From Pseudomonadota bacterium (lineage in GTDB: Bacteria > Pseudomonadota > Gammaproteobacteria > Burkholderiales > Rhodocyclaceae): a stretch of 64,000 nt of DNA. The first letter of the stretch is position 1, and each line of letters begins with the position of its first letter. Below the pieces are notes generated by a model, which saw only the letters and a list, made by a program, of their open reading frames with translations, was not told where the DNA came from and did no database searches. The stretch lies in contig JAPLQT010000054.1 in assembly GCA_026399515.1 (NCBI GenBank), positions 1-64,000 of the forward strand, in the 5' to 3' direction. Of the stretch, positions 11,866 through 21,154 are shown one piece after another. Both the position numbers and the translations under genes were made by a program.

Positions 11866-14631
11866 TCATTGCCACCCATAGCGGCGCGAGTAATAGCGTT
11901 TCATCATTTGCGTGAGCACCATATAGGCTATGAGCATCGCGACAAGGATGGGGAAATAAGTCAACGGCAGCGCCCCCAATTTGAAGTAATGGGCAATCGG
12001 TCCCATCGGAATGAAGATGCCGACGGCCATGATAAGGCAGGTCATGATCAGCAGAGGCATTCCTGGTTTGCTTTGAATGAACGGAATTTTCTGCGTGCGA
12101 ATCATGTGCACCACCAGCGTCTGGGTCATCAGGCCTTCGACGAACCAGCCGGACTGGAACAGGGTTTGCTGCTCCGAGGTGTTGGCGCCGAAGATATACC
12201 ACATCACCCAGAAGGTCATGATGTCGAAAATTGAACTGACCGGGCCGAAGAACAGCATGAAGCGGCCTATGTCCCCAGGATTCCAGCGCTGCGGATCCTT
12301 GACGAGTTCCTCATCCACATTGTCGAAGGGGATCGCGATCTGCGAGATGTCGTAAAGCAGATTCTGGACGAGCAGGTGCATCGGCAGCATGGGCAGAAAA
12401 GGGATGAAGGCGCTTGCCACCAGCACGGAGAAGACGTTGCCGAAGTTCGAACTGGCGGTCATCTTGATGTACTTGAGCATGTTGGCGAAGGTCTTGCGGC
12501 CTTCGATGACTCCCTCCTCCAGCACCATCAGGCTCTTTTCCAGCAGGATGATGTCCGCCGCTTCCTTGGCGATATCGACTGCGGTATCGACCGAGATACC
12601 GATGTCCGCGGTGCGCAAGGCCGGGGCATCGTTGATGCCGTCGCCCATGAAGCCGACCACATGGCCATTGGCCTTGAGTATTCGAACGATGCGCTCCTTG
12701 TGCGCCGGCGTGAGCCGGGCGAAGATGTTGTGGTCCTCGACTGCGCGCGACAGTTCCGCATCGCTCATGCGCTCCACGTCGATTCCGAGCAGAACGTGTT
12801 CATCCGAGAGTCCCACCTCCCGGCATATTTTCGCCGTCACAAGCTCATTGTCGCCGGTCAGCACCTTGACCGTCACGCCATGGGCCGCAAGGGCTTGAAG
12901 CGCCGGTGCGGTGGTTTCCTTGGGAGGGTCGAGAAAGGCGACGTAGCCGATCAGGGTCAGGTCCGCCTCGTCGGCAACGCCATAGACATCCTTGGTCGTC
13001 GGCAGCTCCTTGGCGGCAACCGCCACGACGCGCAGTCCGTCCTCGTTGAGGTCGGCCGTCACGGCACGAACACGCGCCAGCAGTTCCGGGGTCAGAGGCT
13101 CGTCGGTGTCGCCATGGCGGACCCGGCCGCAGACGCTCAGTATTTCTTCGACCGCGCCCTTGCAGATGAGCAGGTGATGCTCGTCGTGCTCGGCCACCAC
13201 CACCGACATGCGGCGGCGGGTGAAGTCGAAGGGAATCTCGTCGACCTTCCTGAAAGCGGTCGCCACTTCCAACTCGCGATGCACTTCAACGTGTTCCAGC
13301 ACGGCTACGTCGAGCAGATTCTTCAGGCCGGTCTGGTAATAGCTGTTGAGGTAGGCGGACTCCAGAACCTCATCGGACTCCTGTCCCCAGACGTCGGTAT
13401 GGTGGGCAAGAAAAATCTTGTCCTGAGTCAGCGTGCCGGTCTTGTCGGTGCACAGTACATCCATGGCGCCGAAGTTCTGGATCGCATCCAGGCGCTTCAC
13501 GATGACCTTCTGGCGGGATAGGATGACCGCCCCCTTGGCAAGCGTCGAGGTGACGATCATCGGCAGCATTTCCGGAGTCAGCCCGACAGCGATGGACATG
13601 GCGAACAGGAATGCTTCCGTCCAGTCGCCCTTGGTGAAACCATTGATGAACAGCACCAGAGGCGACATGACGAGCATGAAGCGAATCAGCAACCAGGCCA
13701 CCTTGTTTACGCCGGCCTGGAATTGTGTCGTTACCCGATCGGTGCCGGTGACGCGCTGTGCGATGGCGCCGAAGTAGGTCCGGTTTCCTGTCGCGACGAC
13801 AATGGCGGTTGCGGAGCCGGACACGACGTTGGTGCCCATGAACAGGATGTTGTCGAACTCGAACGGGTTGCTCGCGTCGGGATTCCTCAGCCGGGCGAAT
13901 TTCTCGACTGGCAGCGACTCGCCGGTCATCGCGGCTTGACTTACGAACAAGTCTTTTGCCGCCAATAGCCTGCAATCCGCCGGGATCATGTCCCCGGCCG
14001 AGAGTAGTATCAGATCGCCCGGTACGATCTGATCGATCGGAAGTTCCACTTTGCGCGGTCCTTTCGGATGCAACTGGACCTGGAAGTAGGATCTCGCCAC
14101 CGCCATCGCATCCTCGGCCGGATCGCGCCGGATGACGGTGGCGGTGTTGGTGACCATGGCCTTGAGCCTTTCGGCGGCGCGGTTCGATTTGCGCTCCTGC
14201 CAAAAGCGGATAGCCACGGACAATACGACCATCGCGGAGATGACGATGGTCGCCTTCAGGTCTTCCGTTATGTAGGAAATCGTCGCCAGGACGGTCAGCA
14301 GGATGTCGAAAGGCGTCTTGTAGCAATGCCAGAGGTGCAGCCACCACGGCAGCGGTTTCTCGTGTTCGATTTCGTTCGGCCCGACGCGGTCGCGTATCGA
14401 CTCGGCCTGGGATTCGGACAATCCATCGTCGTGGGAATCCAGGCGCTTGATCAGGGCTTCGGGGGGACTGCCGGCCGCTGAGGCGAGCTCTCTCGACAGT
14501 TCCGGCGGTATCTCCCGGCTGACCGCGGTTCCGGTAAAGCTCTCGAACAGCGCAAAGCGTCGGAAGTGCCGGCCCAAGCCGCGAGTGCGAACGAAGTTCG
14601 CGAAGAATTCTTTCAGCAGGGTGAGGTTCAT
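11866..14631 (-). CDS. mgtA: Magnesium-translocating P-type ATPase (MgtA/MgtB type)
   Basis: P3B-type ATPase importing Mg2+ across the inner membrane, 921 residues. Cytoplasmic signatures in order are AAMTGESLPVEK (actuator loop), CTDKTGTLTQDK with the phosphorylated Asp, and GFMGDGINDAPALR in the hinge. About ten membrane segments are present, with the large cluster after residue ~730. The start at 14631 has GGAG nine bases upstream. It follows the porin gene by 19 bp on the same strand, suggesting one transcript. A P-type ATPase next to an outer-membrane porin suggests the porin helps cation supply; that is inference. Confidence 0.93.
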   Translation of the reverse strand: MNLTLLKEFFANFVRTRGLGRHFRRFALFESFTGTAVSREIPPELSRELASAAGSPPEALIKRLDSHDDGLSESQAESIRDRVGPNEIEHEKPLPWWLHLWHCYKTPFDILLTVLATISYITEDLKATIVISAMVVLSVAIRFWQERKSNRAAERLKAMVTNTATVIRRDPAEDAMAVARSYFQVQLHPKGPRKVELPIDQIVPGDLILLSAGDMIPADCRLLAAKDLFVSQAAMTGESLPVEKFARLRNPDASNPFEFDNILFMGTNVVSGSATAIVVATGNRTYFGAIAQRVTGTDRVTTQFQAGVNKVAWLLIRFMLVMSPLVLFINGFTKGDWTEAFLFAMSIAVGLTPEMLPMIVTSTLAKGAVILSRQKVIVKRLDAIQNFGAMDVLCTDKTGTLTQDKIFLAHHTDVWGQESDEVLESAYLNSYYQTGLKNLLDVAVLEHVEVHRELEVATAFRKVDEIPFDFTRRRMSVVVAEHDEHHLLICKGAVEEILSVCGRVRHGDTDEPLTPELLARVRAVTADLNEDGLRVVAVAAKELPTTKDVYGVADEADLTLIGYVAFLDPPKETTAPALQALAAHGVTVKVLTGDNELVTAKICREVGLSDEHVLLGIDVERMSDAELSRAVEDHNIFARLTPAHKERIVRILKANGHVVGFMGDGINDAPALRTADIGISVDTAVDIAKEAADIILLEKSLMVLEEGVIEGRKTFANMLKYIKMTASSNFGNVFSVLVASAFIPFLPMLPMHLLVQNLLYDISQIAIPFDNVDEELVKDPQRWNPGDIGRFMLFFGPVSSIFDIMTFWVMWYIFGANTSEQQTLFQSGWFVEGLMTQTLVVHMIRTQKIPFIQSKPGMPLLIMTCLIMAVGIFIPMGPIAHYFKLGALPLTYFPILVAMLIAYMVLTQMMKRYYSRRYGWQ

Positions 14632-14650
14632 CGTAATATCTCCGCGTGGA

Positions 14651-16012
14651 TCAGAATTCGGCGTGGAAACGCATGGCGTAGACATTCATCGGCCCGCGGT
14701 CGGCATTGTAGGCGGGGTTCTGGATGCGCTGGTAGTCCGCGGTAAACGACAGAGCCTTGCTTACGTTCACGGCGTAATAAGTTTCAATAATCGCCTCCGG
14801 GCGATATCGTAGTGCGCCGTCGCCGATAAAGAACGATATGCCTCCGGCTTGCAGGAAACGGCGGCGGTCATCGGAAAGCGTATTGCCTGAGAAGGAGAGG
14901 CCGAGCGTATCTTCGGCACGTCCCCAGAGCGACCCCTTGACCGAGACACCGGCCGACAACGAAGCATCGACTTCGGTGAATGCATGGGTTTCAGTCCGGC
15001 CGTCGGCTTTCATGGCGCGCAGAAACAATCCCGCGCCGTTATTGATGGCCTGTTCGAGGTTGATGCCAAGACCATACTTGATCTTGTCGCTGCCGCGCAC
15101 CTTGAAGAAGGTTTGCGGATCGGCACCGGGATAGGCGCGAAGGTAGTCCAGCGCGTCCTTGAAGCCGGCGAGCTGCGCACGGTTGCGCCACGCCAGAACC
15201 CGCACTTTGCCCGGCTGGTCGCCCAGCATGTGGCCATGCTCGACCTCCACCTGGTCGCCGTAGTGCTTGCCGAGCGCAAGGTCCACGGCTAGTCCGTTGG
15301 GTTCCTTCGGTCCGGACATGCGGCCGAAACGCAGCACCCAGTCGTCCTTATACCACTCTGCCGCGAAGCCCCAGCCGAAACCCCGCGCATCAGCAGCGTA
15401 ATCGTACGCCGCGTAAGTCCAGTTGCCCCAGTTCATGAACTGGGTGCGCGGATCCTTGGCGTAGGTGTTCGGGTCGAAAATATCCAGGATCGAGAACTTC
15501 CCCACGGTCAGCACGAAGCGGTTCTTGTCGACCACGTCGGCAAGCTGATTGAGATCGGGCTCGACCGCTACGCTGCCGCCGCCGTTGTTCCAGGTTTGAC
15601 GGACGAACAGGCGTTGCCGATAGATCACCGGATTGGTGCCGGCGGCACGTGTGATCTCGCCGTTGGTGAATCCACCGAGGCCGACCAGATTCGTCGAGAA
15701 CGGGACGCCTTGCGCGGCTTCCGGGTTGAAATAGAGTTCACCACCCAGCCATGGACGCAAGCCCAGGAACGCCGTCGAGGTGAGCGTATACATCTTCTCG
15801 CGGCCGGGGATGATGCTGTTCGGTCCGGAGTAGGCCGCCGGGTAGGCGGGATGCTGTTGCCAGTTGTACGTCAACTGTCCCCGTGCCGTCACCTCCTCGA
15901 TTTCCGGCGTCTGGGCCGCGCTCCAGGCGGATATCGCGAAACCGCCAGCCAGGATGGCGAATTTCAAGAGTGGAAAGGCCAAGCGGAATCGGCTGTGGAA
16001 TTGAAAACGCAT
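14651..16012 (-). CDS. OprB-like carbohydrate-selective porin family protein
   Basis: Outer-membrane beta-barrel of 453 residues with a signal peptide (FPLLKFAILAGGFAISAW, cleavage likely after SAAQ). Family features include YTLTSTAFLGLRPW, the NQLADVVDKNRFVLTVGKFS segment and FDPNTYAKDPRTQFMNWG, followed by alternating strands to a terminal Phe (FHAEF). OprB-like porins mostly take up sugars, but many relatives near metal transporters have unknown cargo. Start ATG 16012 has AAGGAGA six bases upstream. It is the first gene of the apparent porin-mgtA operon. Confidence 0.85.
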   Translation of the reverse strand: MRFQFHSRFRLAFPLLKFAILAGGFAISAWSAAQTPEIEEVTARGQLTYNWQQHPAYPAAYSGPNSIIPGREKMYTLTSTAFLGLRPWLGGELYFNPEAAQGVPFSTNLVGLGGFTNGEITRAAGTNPVIYRQRLFVRQTWNNGGGSVAVEPDLNQLADVVDKNRFVLTVGKFSILDIFDPNTYAKDPRTQFMNWGNWTYAAYDYAADARGFGWGFAAEWYKDDWVLRFGRMSGPKEPNGLAVDLALGKHYGDQVEVEHGHMLGDQPGKVRVLAWRNRAQLAGFKDALDYLRAYPGADPQTFFKVRGSDKIKYGLGINLEQAINNGAGLFLRAMKADGRTETHAFTEVDASLSAGVSVKGSLWGRAEDTLGLSFSGNTLSDDRRRFLQAGGISFFIGDGALRYRPEAIIETYYAVNVSKALSFTADYQRIQNPAYNADRGPMNVYAMRFHAEF

Positions 16013-16341
16013 GGACGATCTCCTTCGCGTGAAGAGGAGTCCCACGGCCAGGGCATTCGAGGCACGCCGCTGCTTGGCTGTTGGCCAGCCGGCGGTGGTG
16101 TCTGTAGTAAGAAGCTTGCTATGAAACCGGCTGACCGGTCTTTGAATTCGCCTCCCGCGCTTGGCGAGATAGCGACAGCGGACTGCGCGTTATCTTGCCG
16201 TGTGCATTCCCGTCATGCCGACGGGGCAACTACTGTCACTCGAACAAGGACCCAAGGCGGGACTCCGCAGTTAAGATAAGGCGCGGATTGTTGCGCAGTA
16301 TTGTATGAAAGTAAAGTGACAATTGCTTTACAGGATATCGG
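16013..16341. other. Upstream region of the porin-mgtA operon, no gene seen
   Basis: About 330 bp. Short inverted repeats occur (CCCGTC/GACGGG at 16209-16225 and ACCGG/CCGGT at 16126-16139), but I see no fold that matches the M-box or another known Mg2+ leader, and no small leader peptide with a strong ribosome binding site. Confidence 0.5.
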
Positions 16342-17238
16342 CTATTCGACGGCGGCCAGAACTCCGGCGCCTAAATCGCGGATGGACGGCAGTTCGTCTG
16401 CCTCCAAATTCAACAACCGCAGACAGGAGGCGCCGAGCTTCGACCATTCGCGGGTGTGACTGCCCCCGGTGACTTCCTGAAGGATGTGTTCGGCCAATTG
16501 GCTGATCGCGATCAGGTAGCGGCTGGTGTCGGGCAGGCCAGAATTGACGGAATCCAGCGCGAGGAGCTCGTGATGATGGCGGATGGCCAGTATGATTTTC
16601 TCCGGTAACCACCAGTTCTGCCCCAGCAGGTGGCCGACCATGGCGTGGTCGATCGGGAATTCCGGCAAGCCTTCTTGTTCGATCTGGGTGAACGGGTGCA
16701 CCGCATCGTCGTTGGCTCGGGCGAGAACCTTCTGGTAGGCAGGGAATCGCTTCAGCATCACCGGCATGCCGCAATCGCGGAACAATCCATAGGTATAGGC
16801 GTCGTCGGCGCGCAGTTTTCCCTTGGCGACAACCTGGGTCAGCCAGCCGGATAGCGCGGCGATTTGGGCCGAAGCGTGCCAAAATCTTTCCAGGCGGATG
16901 TCGGCGGGAAATGCCTTGCGCAAACTGATGCCGGCGATGGCGCGGCTGGCCACGTCCAGACCGAGCATCATCAGTGCCTCGCTGGGGGAATGTACCTTGC
17001 CGCGGAAGCCGAAAAATGGAGAATTGGCCGTCTTGATGAGACTGGCGGCGAGGCCGACGTCGGCGGTGACGAGATGGCCGAGGTGGCGGAAATTGGGATC
17101 GTCCCTGCGCATCTCGGCGGCGATGCGGTCGAGAATCTCGGGACGCGGCGGGATGCCGATGTCCATGAGAGTCTGTTCCAGGACACTGTCGACGGTCGGG
17201 AGTTCATTGGTATCTTCGGGAGTCATGGCGGCTTTCAT
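16342..17238 (-). CDS. HDOD domain protein
   Basis: A 298-residue protein with an HDOD (HD-related output) domain at about residues 15-220, shown by IPPRPEILDRIAAEMRRDD, the central ALMMLGLDVASRAIAGISL and the later FPIDHAMVGHLLGQNWWLP. HDOD proteins usually act as non-catalytic signalling modules. It is a close paralogue of 20165-21043, across the NarX/NarL-like pair. The ATG overlaps the PilZ gene stop (ATGA), so the two are coupled. Confidence 0.88.
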   Translation of the reverse strand: MKAAMTPEDTNELPTVDSVLEQTLMDIGIPPRPEILDRIAAEMRRDDPNFRHLGHLVTADVGLAASLIKTANSPFFGFRGKVHSPSEALMMLGLDVASRAIAGISLRKAFPADIRLERFWHASAQIAALSGWLTQVVAKGKLRADDAYTYGLFRDCGMPVMLKRFPAYQKVLARANDDAVHPFTQIEQEGLPEFPIDHAMVGHLLGQNWWLPEKIILAIRHHHELLALDSVNSGLPDTSRYLIAISQLAEHILQEVTGGSHTREWSKLGASCLRLLNLEADELPSIRDLGAGVLAAVE

Positions 17239-17693
17239 TGTTGAATGGTTGGAGCCATCTGCTGACCCGTTCTGACGTCCGCGACCAGAGCCACTTCCTT
17301 CGTCGGAGCCCCATCGGCGGCCGCGACGCGCTTTCCGGACAGGACAAAATCGTTGGGGAGGTTTACTTGTAGAAGCTGCTTGCCATCCCGGGCGAATTTG
17401 GCGAATTGAATTCCCACTCTGAATCCGCCCTGCTGATTCGAAAACACGCTGTTCATGGTGCTACCTGTCGCCTCGACTATCACCTGTGGACGATAGTGGT
17501 TGCCCGGGTCGATCAACAAATAGACGGTTACGGCGCGGCCGGCCGGAATGTTGCGATGGCAAACCACTGAAACGCCGGAGATGCTGATATCGTTGGTCTT
17601 GAATTGTATCGTTTCTTGCTTGCCATAGTCATCAAGAACAACGGCACCACGCCAATGGACGGAACACCGTGGACTGTTGCGGTCATCTGCCAT
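17235..17693 (-). CDS. PilZ domain protein
   Basis: A 152-residue protein with a PilZ-like fold. The core beta segment NDISISGVSVVCHRNIPAGRA has the DxSxxG signature for cyclic di-GMP binding. The upstream arginine motif is unusual: RNSPR and RCSVHWR lie within the first 15 residues instead of a textbook RxxxR. Binding is therefore likely but not certain. It is followed by an overlapping HDOD gene, linking nucleotide sensing to an HDOD output. Confidence 0.82.
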   Translation of the reverse strand: MADDRNSPRCSVHWRGAVVLDDYGKQETIQFKTNDISISGVSVVCHRNIPAGRAVTVYLLIDPGNHYRPQVIVEATGSTMNSVFSNQQGGFRVGIQFAKFARDGKQLLQVNLPNDFVLSGKRVAAADGAPTKEVALVADVRTGQQMAPTIQQ

Positions 17694-17751
17694 GACTCAG
17701 GAAATCGGGAGGGACATGCGCCGCTGGGTATAGCCGATCATGCCCGATAGA

Positions 17752-17997
17752 TCATGCCGCCATCGTCCTTCCGTTGGTGGCACTCGAGTTTGAACCGGAA
17801 TCAGGCTCCGAACTGGGTTTCCACATCAGCAATTTCTTCTGCTCGGCGGCAATCTGCGCGCGCTGTCGCCGGTAATTGTTGATTTCCTTGATGACGTCAA
17901 TAATCCCAACGGAAACCTGTGAGCCCTTCAGCTTCCTGACTTCGGTTTCCAGCCTGCCCAACAGCTCGAATTCGATTGAATTGATGTGGCTCTTCAT
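17752..17997 (-). CDS. Small hypothetical protein, 81 residues
   Basis: Starts at ATG 17997 with a strong GGAGGA eight bases upstream. The sequence is helical and charged in its middle (LETEVRKLKGSQVSVG, then RRQRAQIAAEQKKLL) with a Ser/Asn-rich tail. It has no signal peptide, membrane segment or cysteine. I do not recognise the family. It precedes the PilZ and HDOD genes on the same strand with a 58-bp gap, so it may be the first gene of a three-gene unit. Confidence 0.65.
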   Translation of the reverse strand: MKSHINSIEFELLGRLETEVRKLKGSQVSVGIIDVIKEINNYRRQRAQIAAEQKKLLMWKPSSEPDSGSNSSATNGRTMAA

Positions 17998-18404
17998 TTT
18001 GTTCCTCCGATTATCCCAAGTTGCCGCAGTGTCGGCGAGGAGCAAATATTTGGAAGAACCGACAGTGGTGCTGAACCGAAACAGATATCCTTGTTCCGTG
18101 TCGGCGGCAGCCTGGATGGCTTTTTACCGAGCTTGACGAAATACATCCGACGAGTACTCATGGCCGTTGATCCTTATTGCATTTGGCGTGATTATTGTGA
18201 TCGGACGGCCATCTGTCTATGAGGAATTGCTGAGTTTTTATCAGGATATCCTTAAGCTTGTCAGGATATTCTGAATGCCGACACTCATCGTTTAGAGTAA
18301 GATCGTTGGCTCCTGGAATTGATTGTATCGGCTCGATTTTTAGCGTTTGCGGCGGCGCCTTCGGGAGTATGCGAAGCTCCGGTTCCGCTCGATAATCGGG
18401 ACCG
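17998..18404. other. Divergent intergenic region with TCAGGATAT direct repeats
   Basis: About 400 bp between the divergently read small-protein operon and the histidine kinase gene. It holds two exact copies of TCAGGATAT at 18241-18249 and 18261-18269, 20 bp apart and so on the same face of the helix, a plausible binding site for a dimeric response regulator. No gene was seen. Confidence 0.5.
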
Positions 18405-19505
18405 ATGGCGACGAAACGGGTATTCGATGCAATGACGAACCGGAAGCAGGCAGGGGACGCCTTGCATAACTGGCAACAAATATTCCAGCAGACCAATTGG
18501 GGCCTCCTCGTCATGGGCGCGGAACGCCATGATGCCGCGGAGGCCAATCCGGCATTCGCCCGCATGCATGGCTACGGCATCGGGGAGATGGCGGGGAAGT
18601 CGATTCTCGACCTGACCGCGCCGGAGTTCCTGGTGGAAGCCGGAGGGCATATGGTGCTGGGTGAGTTGCGAGACAACTATCAGTTCGGTTCCATGCATGT
18701 TCACAAGGACGGTCATCGTTTCCCGGTTCAGGTTGATATCGTCAACATCCGGGGAAGCGCCGACCAGCTTCAGTGCCGCATCGTCAACGTGCGCGACATG
18801 AGCGAGCGCAGCGAGTTGGAGGCCACTCTGAAAAATGCCAGGGAACAGCTGCGTTCGCTGTCGGCATACCAGGAGCTTCTTCTTGAGGAAGAGCGAAAGC
18901 GCATCGCCAGGGAGGTCCATGACGAACTCGGCCAGAAACTGGTCGCCATGCAGTTGGGATTATCGAATCTGCGCCTGCGTTATGCCGCCGATCCGGCCTT
19001 GCTCGGAAAAGTGGAGGAACTCCATGCCTTGGTGGAGGATACCATCGACGTGGTTCGTCACGTCGCCAGCAATCTTCGCCCCGCCGCGCTGGATCTCGGC
19101 CTGGTCCAGGCCATCGACTGGCTGGCCGAGGATTTCTGCCGGCGCTGGGAGATCCCGTGCCGGGTCGAGACCGGCGGAGCCAAGGTCATACTCGACGACG
19201 TCGTGGCGACCGCGGTTTTTCGCGTGGTGCAGGAATCGCTGACCAATGTGTCCCGCCACGCCGGGGCAAGCGAGGTCCATATTTCGTTGCAATGCGACAA
19301 GCGCCAGCTCCAACTGCTGGTACGCGACAACGGCGGCGGCTTCGATCCGGCGGTAGTGCGCGAAAAGAAGGGCTTCGGCCTGCGCGGAATGCGCGAACGT
19401 GTGCTGGCTCTGGGCGGCAGGCTGCACATCGACAGCGCGCCGGGGAAAGGCACGACGATGATGATCGAACTTCCTCTTCCGAATCCGGGGAGGACAGATG
19501 ATTAG
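18405..19505 (+). CDS. PAS-containing sensor histidine kinase, NarX/DegS type
   Basis: Cytoplasmic sensor kinase of 366 residues with no membrane segment. A PAS domain spans ~24-130 (FARMHGYGIGEMAGKSILDL, DGHRFPVQVDIVNIRG). A HisKA_3 dimerisation helix follows with the phospho-acceptor His in EERKRIAREVHDELGQKL near residue 170. The ATPase domain carries VVQESLTNVSRHAGA (N box), DNGGGFD and GFGLRGMRERV. The start is uncertain: ATG 18405 is used, ATG 18432 is possible, and neither has a good ribosome binding site. It overlaps the response regulator gene by 8 bp. Confidence 0.9.
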   Translation: MATKRVFDAMTNRKQAGDALHNWQQIFQQTNWGLLVMGAERHDAAEANPAFARMHGYGIGEMAGKSILDLTAPEFLVEAGGHMVLGELRDNYQFGSMHVHKDGHRFPVQVDIVNIRGSADQLQCRIVNVRDMSERSELEATLKNAREQLRSLSAYQELLLEEERKRIAREVHDELGQKLVAMQLGLSNLRLRYAADPALLGKVEELHALVEDTIDVVRHVASNLRPAALDLGLVQAIDWLAEDFCRRWEIPCRVETGGAKVILDDVVATAVFRVVQESLTNVSRHAGASEVHISLQCDKRQLQLLVRDNGGGFDPAVVREKKGFGLRGMRERVLALGGRLHIDSAPGKGTTMMIELPLPNPGRTDD

Positions 19506-20127
19506 AATCGTTCTTGCCGACGACCACGCGATCGTTCGGGAGGGCCTGAGGCAACTCATGATGACGACCGCGGACATACAGGTCGTCGGAGAGGCCGGGA
19601 ACTTCGTCGAATTGCAACATCTCTGCCAGCGCACCGCTTTCGACGTGCTGCTGCTGGATATGACCATGCCCGGCCTCAGCGGCATCGAGTTGATTCAGCG
19701 TCTGGTTGCGGAAATGCCATCGTTGCCGATTCTGGTGCTGTCGATGCATATCGAGAGGCAGATCGTCACCCAGGCCCTGAAGGTGGGCGCTTCCGGTTAT
19801 GTGGCCAAGGGGAGCCTGCCGGAAACCCTGTTTGTGGCCATCCGCAAGCTCGCCGACGGGGCCAAATACATCGATCCCCTGCTGGTCAACGACCTGGTGT
19901 TCGACGCCAGCGACAGCGACGAGCCGGGCGCCCGGTTAAGCTTGAGGGAACTTCAAGTCTTGGGCATGATTGCCGCCGGACGCTCGCTGGGCGACATCGC
20001 CGACAGGTTCCACCTGAGTCCGAAAACCATCAGTTCCCACAAGATACGCCTGATGCAGAAATTGAACATCGACAATAACGCCGACCTGATACGCTACGCC
20101 ACTCAGCACATGCCTTTCGAAATATGA
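19498..20127 (+). CDS. LuxR/NarL-family response regulator
   Basis: Partner of the preceding kinase, 209 residues. The receiver domain (1-120) has the acidic pair in VLADDHAIVREGL, the phosphorylated Asp in VLLLDMTMPGLSG and the Lys in GYVAKGS. The C-terminal LuxR helix-turn-helix spans ~145-205 with LSLRELQVLGMIAAG and LSPKTISSHKIRLMQKL. Targets may include the neighbouring HDOD or PilZ genes, given the TCAGGATAT repeats at 18.24 kb; that is inference. Confidence 0.93.
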   Translation: MIRIVLADDHAIVREGLRQLMMTTADIQVVGEAGNFVELQHLCQRTAFDVLLLDMTMPGLSGIELIQRLVAEMPSLPILVLSMHIERQIVTQALKVGASGYVAKGSLPETLFVAIRKLADGAKYIDPLLVNDLVFDASDSDEPGARLSLRELQVLGMIAAGRSLGDIADRFHLSPKTISSHKIRLMQKLNIDNNADLIRYATQHMPFEI

Positions 20128-20164
20128 TCGCCCCCGACTCCCGGATTGACGGAATGAGCCGCGC

Positions 20165-21043
20165 ATGAATAGCGCCGCGAAACTATCTGCCGTCGATGCG
20201 CTGCTCGAAAACGCGGTGCGGGATATCGGCATTCCGCCTTGCCCGGCGATTCTCGATCACATCAATTTCGAGATGCACAAGGATGAACCGGACACGCTGC
20301 ACCTCTCCAAGCTGATCAGCTCTGACGTGGCGCTGGCCGCCGGCCTGATCGCGACCGCCAATTCCCCGTACTTCGGTTTTCGCCGCCGTGTCCGTTCGGT
20401 GCGCGAGACGCTGCTGATGCTCGGCCTCGACGTCGCCAGCCGGGCGGTTGCGGGACTGGTGTTGCGGAAACTGTTTCCCTCAACCCTCGTTCTCGAGCGT
20501 TTCTGGGATGCCTCGGCATGCATTGCGCGGCTGTCCGGCTGGCTGGCCCAGCATCCCGAGCACGGCATCCGCATTCGCGCCGACGATGCCTACACCTTCG
20601 GTTTGTTCCGCGACTGCGGGATTCCGGTGATGATGAAGCGCTTTCCCCAATATCAGGATGTTCTGAGGACCGCCAACGAGGCGAAGGAAATCGATTTTAC
20701 CACGGTGGAGGAGACGCACTATCCGACCAACCACGTGGTGATCGGCTATCTCCTGGCGCAGAGCTGGAGACTGCCCGATGAAACCTGTCTGGCGATTCGT
20801 CATCACCACGATTACCGCGTCTTGCGGGAACAGGGCAGTTCTTCGCCGCTGCCGGTTGCCACGCTGGGATTGATCGCGACCGTGCATCTGGCCGAGCATC
20901 TGTTCCAACACCATACCGGCCTGAGTCACACCCAGGAGTGGATCAAGGCGGGCGAGGTGTGCATGCAACTGCTGGACATTTCCGCCGAGAGGCTGGATCG
21001 GCTCTATGAGGAAAGCAGGCCCATCGTTGCCAGCGCCGATTAG
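20165..21043 (+). CDS. HDOD domain protein
   Basis: A 292-residue paralogue of 16342-17238. It shares VLLENAVRDIGIPPCPAIL-like beginnings, LMLGLDVASRAVAGLVLRK in the middle and YPTNHVVIGYLLAQSWRLP later. It starts 37 bp after the response regulator stop on the same strand, so it is probably co-transcribed with the two-component pair. Signalling output role inferred from the family. Confidence 0.88.
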   Translation: MNSAAKLSAVDALLENAVRDIGIPPCPAILDHINFEMHKDEPDTLHLSKLISSDVALAAGLIATANSPYFGFRRRVRSVRETLLMLGLDVASRAVAGLVLRKLFPSTLVLERFWDASACIARLSGWLAQHPEHGIRIRADDAYTFGLFRDCGIPVMMKRFPQYQDVLRTANEAKEIDFTTVEETHYPTNHVVIGYLLAQSWRLPDETCLAIRHHHDYRVLREQGSSSPLPVATLGLIATVHLAEHLFQHHTGLSHTQEWIKAGEVCMQLLDISAERLDRLYEESRPIVASAD

Positions 21044-21154
21044 CTTCCCAGCTTCGCCAGGACGGCGTCAATTTCGGCGAACAAGGAGTGCGACCACGGA
21101 GTCGATCCGCCTGCCGGGCTGCCTGGCGGTTGAAACGCTCGGATTCTCGTCCGA

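Noticed and set aside
12376-13521. Long open frame of 381 codons on the plus strand
   Set aside because: It is antisense to mgtA, whose P-type ATPase motifs run through the same interval. GC-rich codon bias leaves the opposite strand open.
16013-16341. Mg2+-sensing riboswitch (M-box) or mgtA leader before the porin-mgtA operon
   Set aside because: Only short unrelated inverted repeats were seen; no M-box core or proline-rich leader peptide could be identified.
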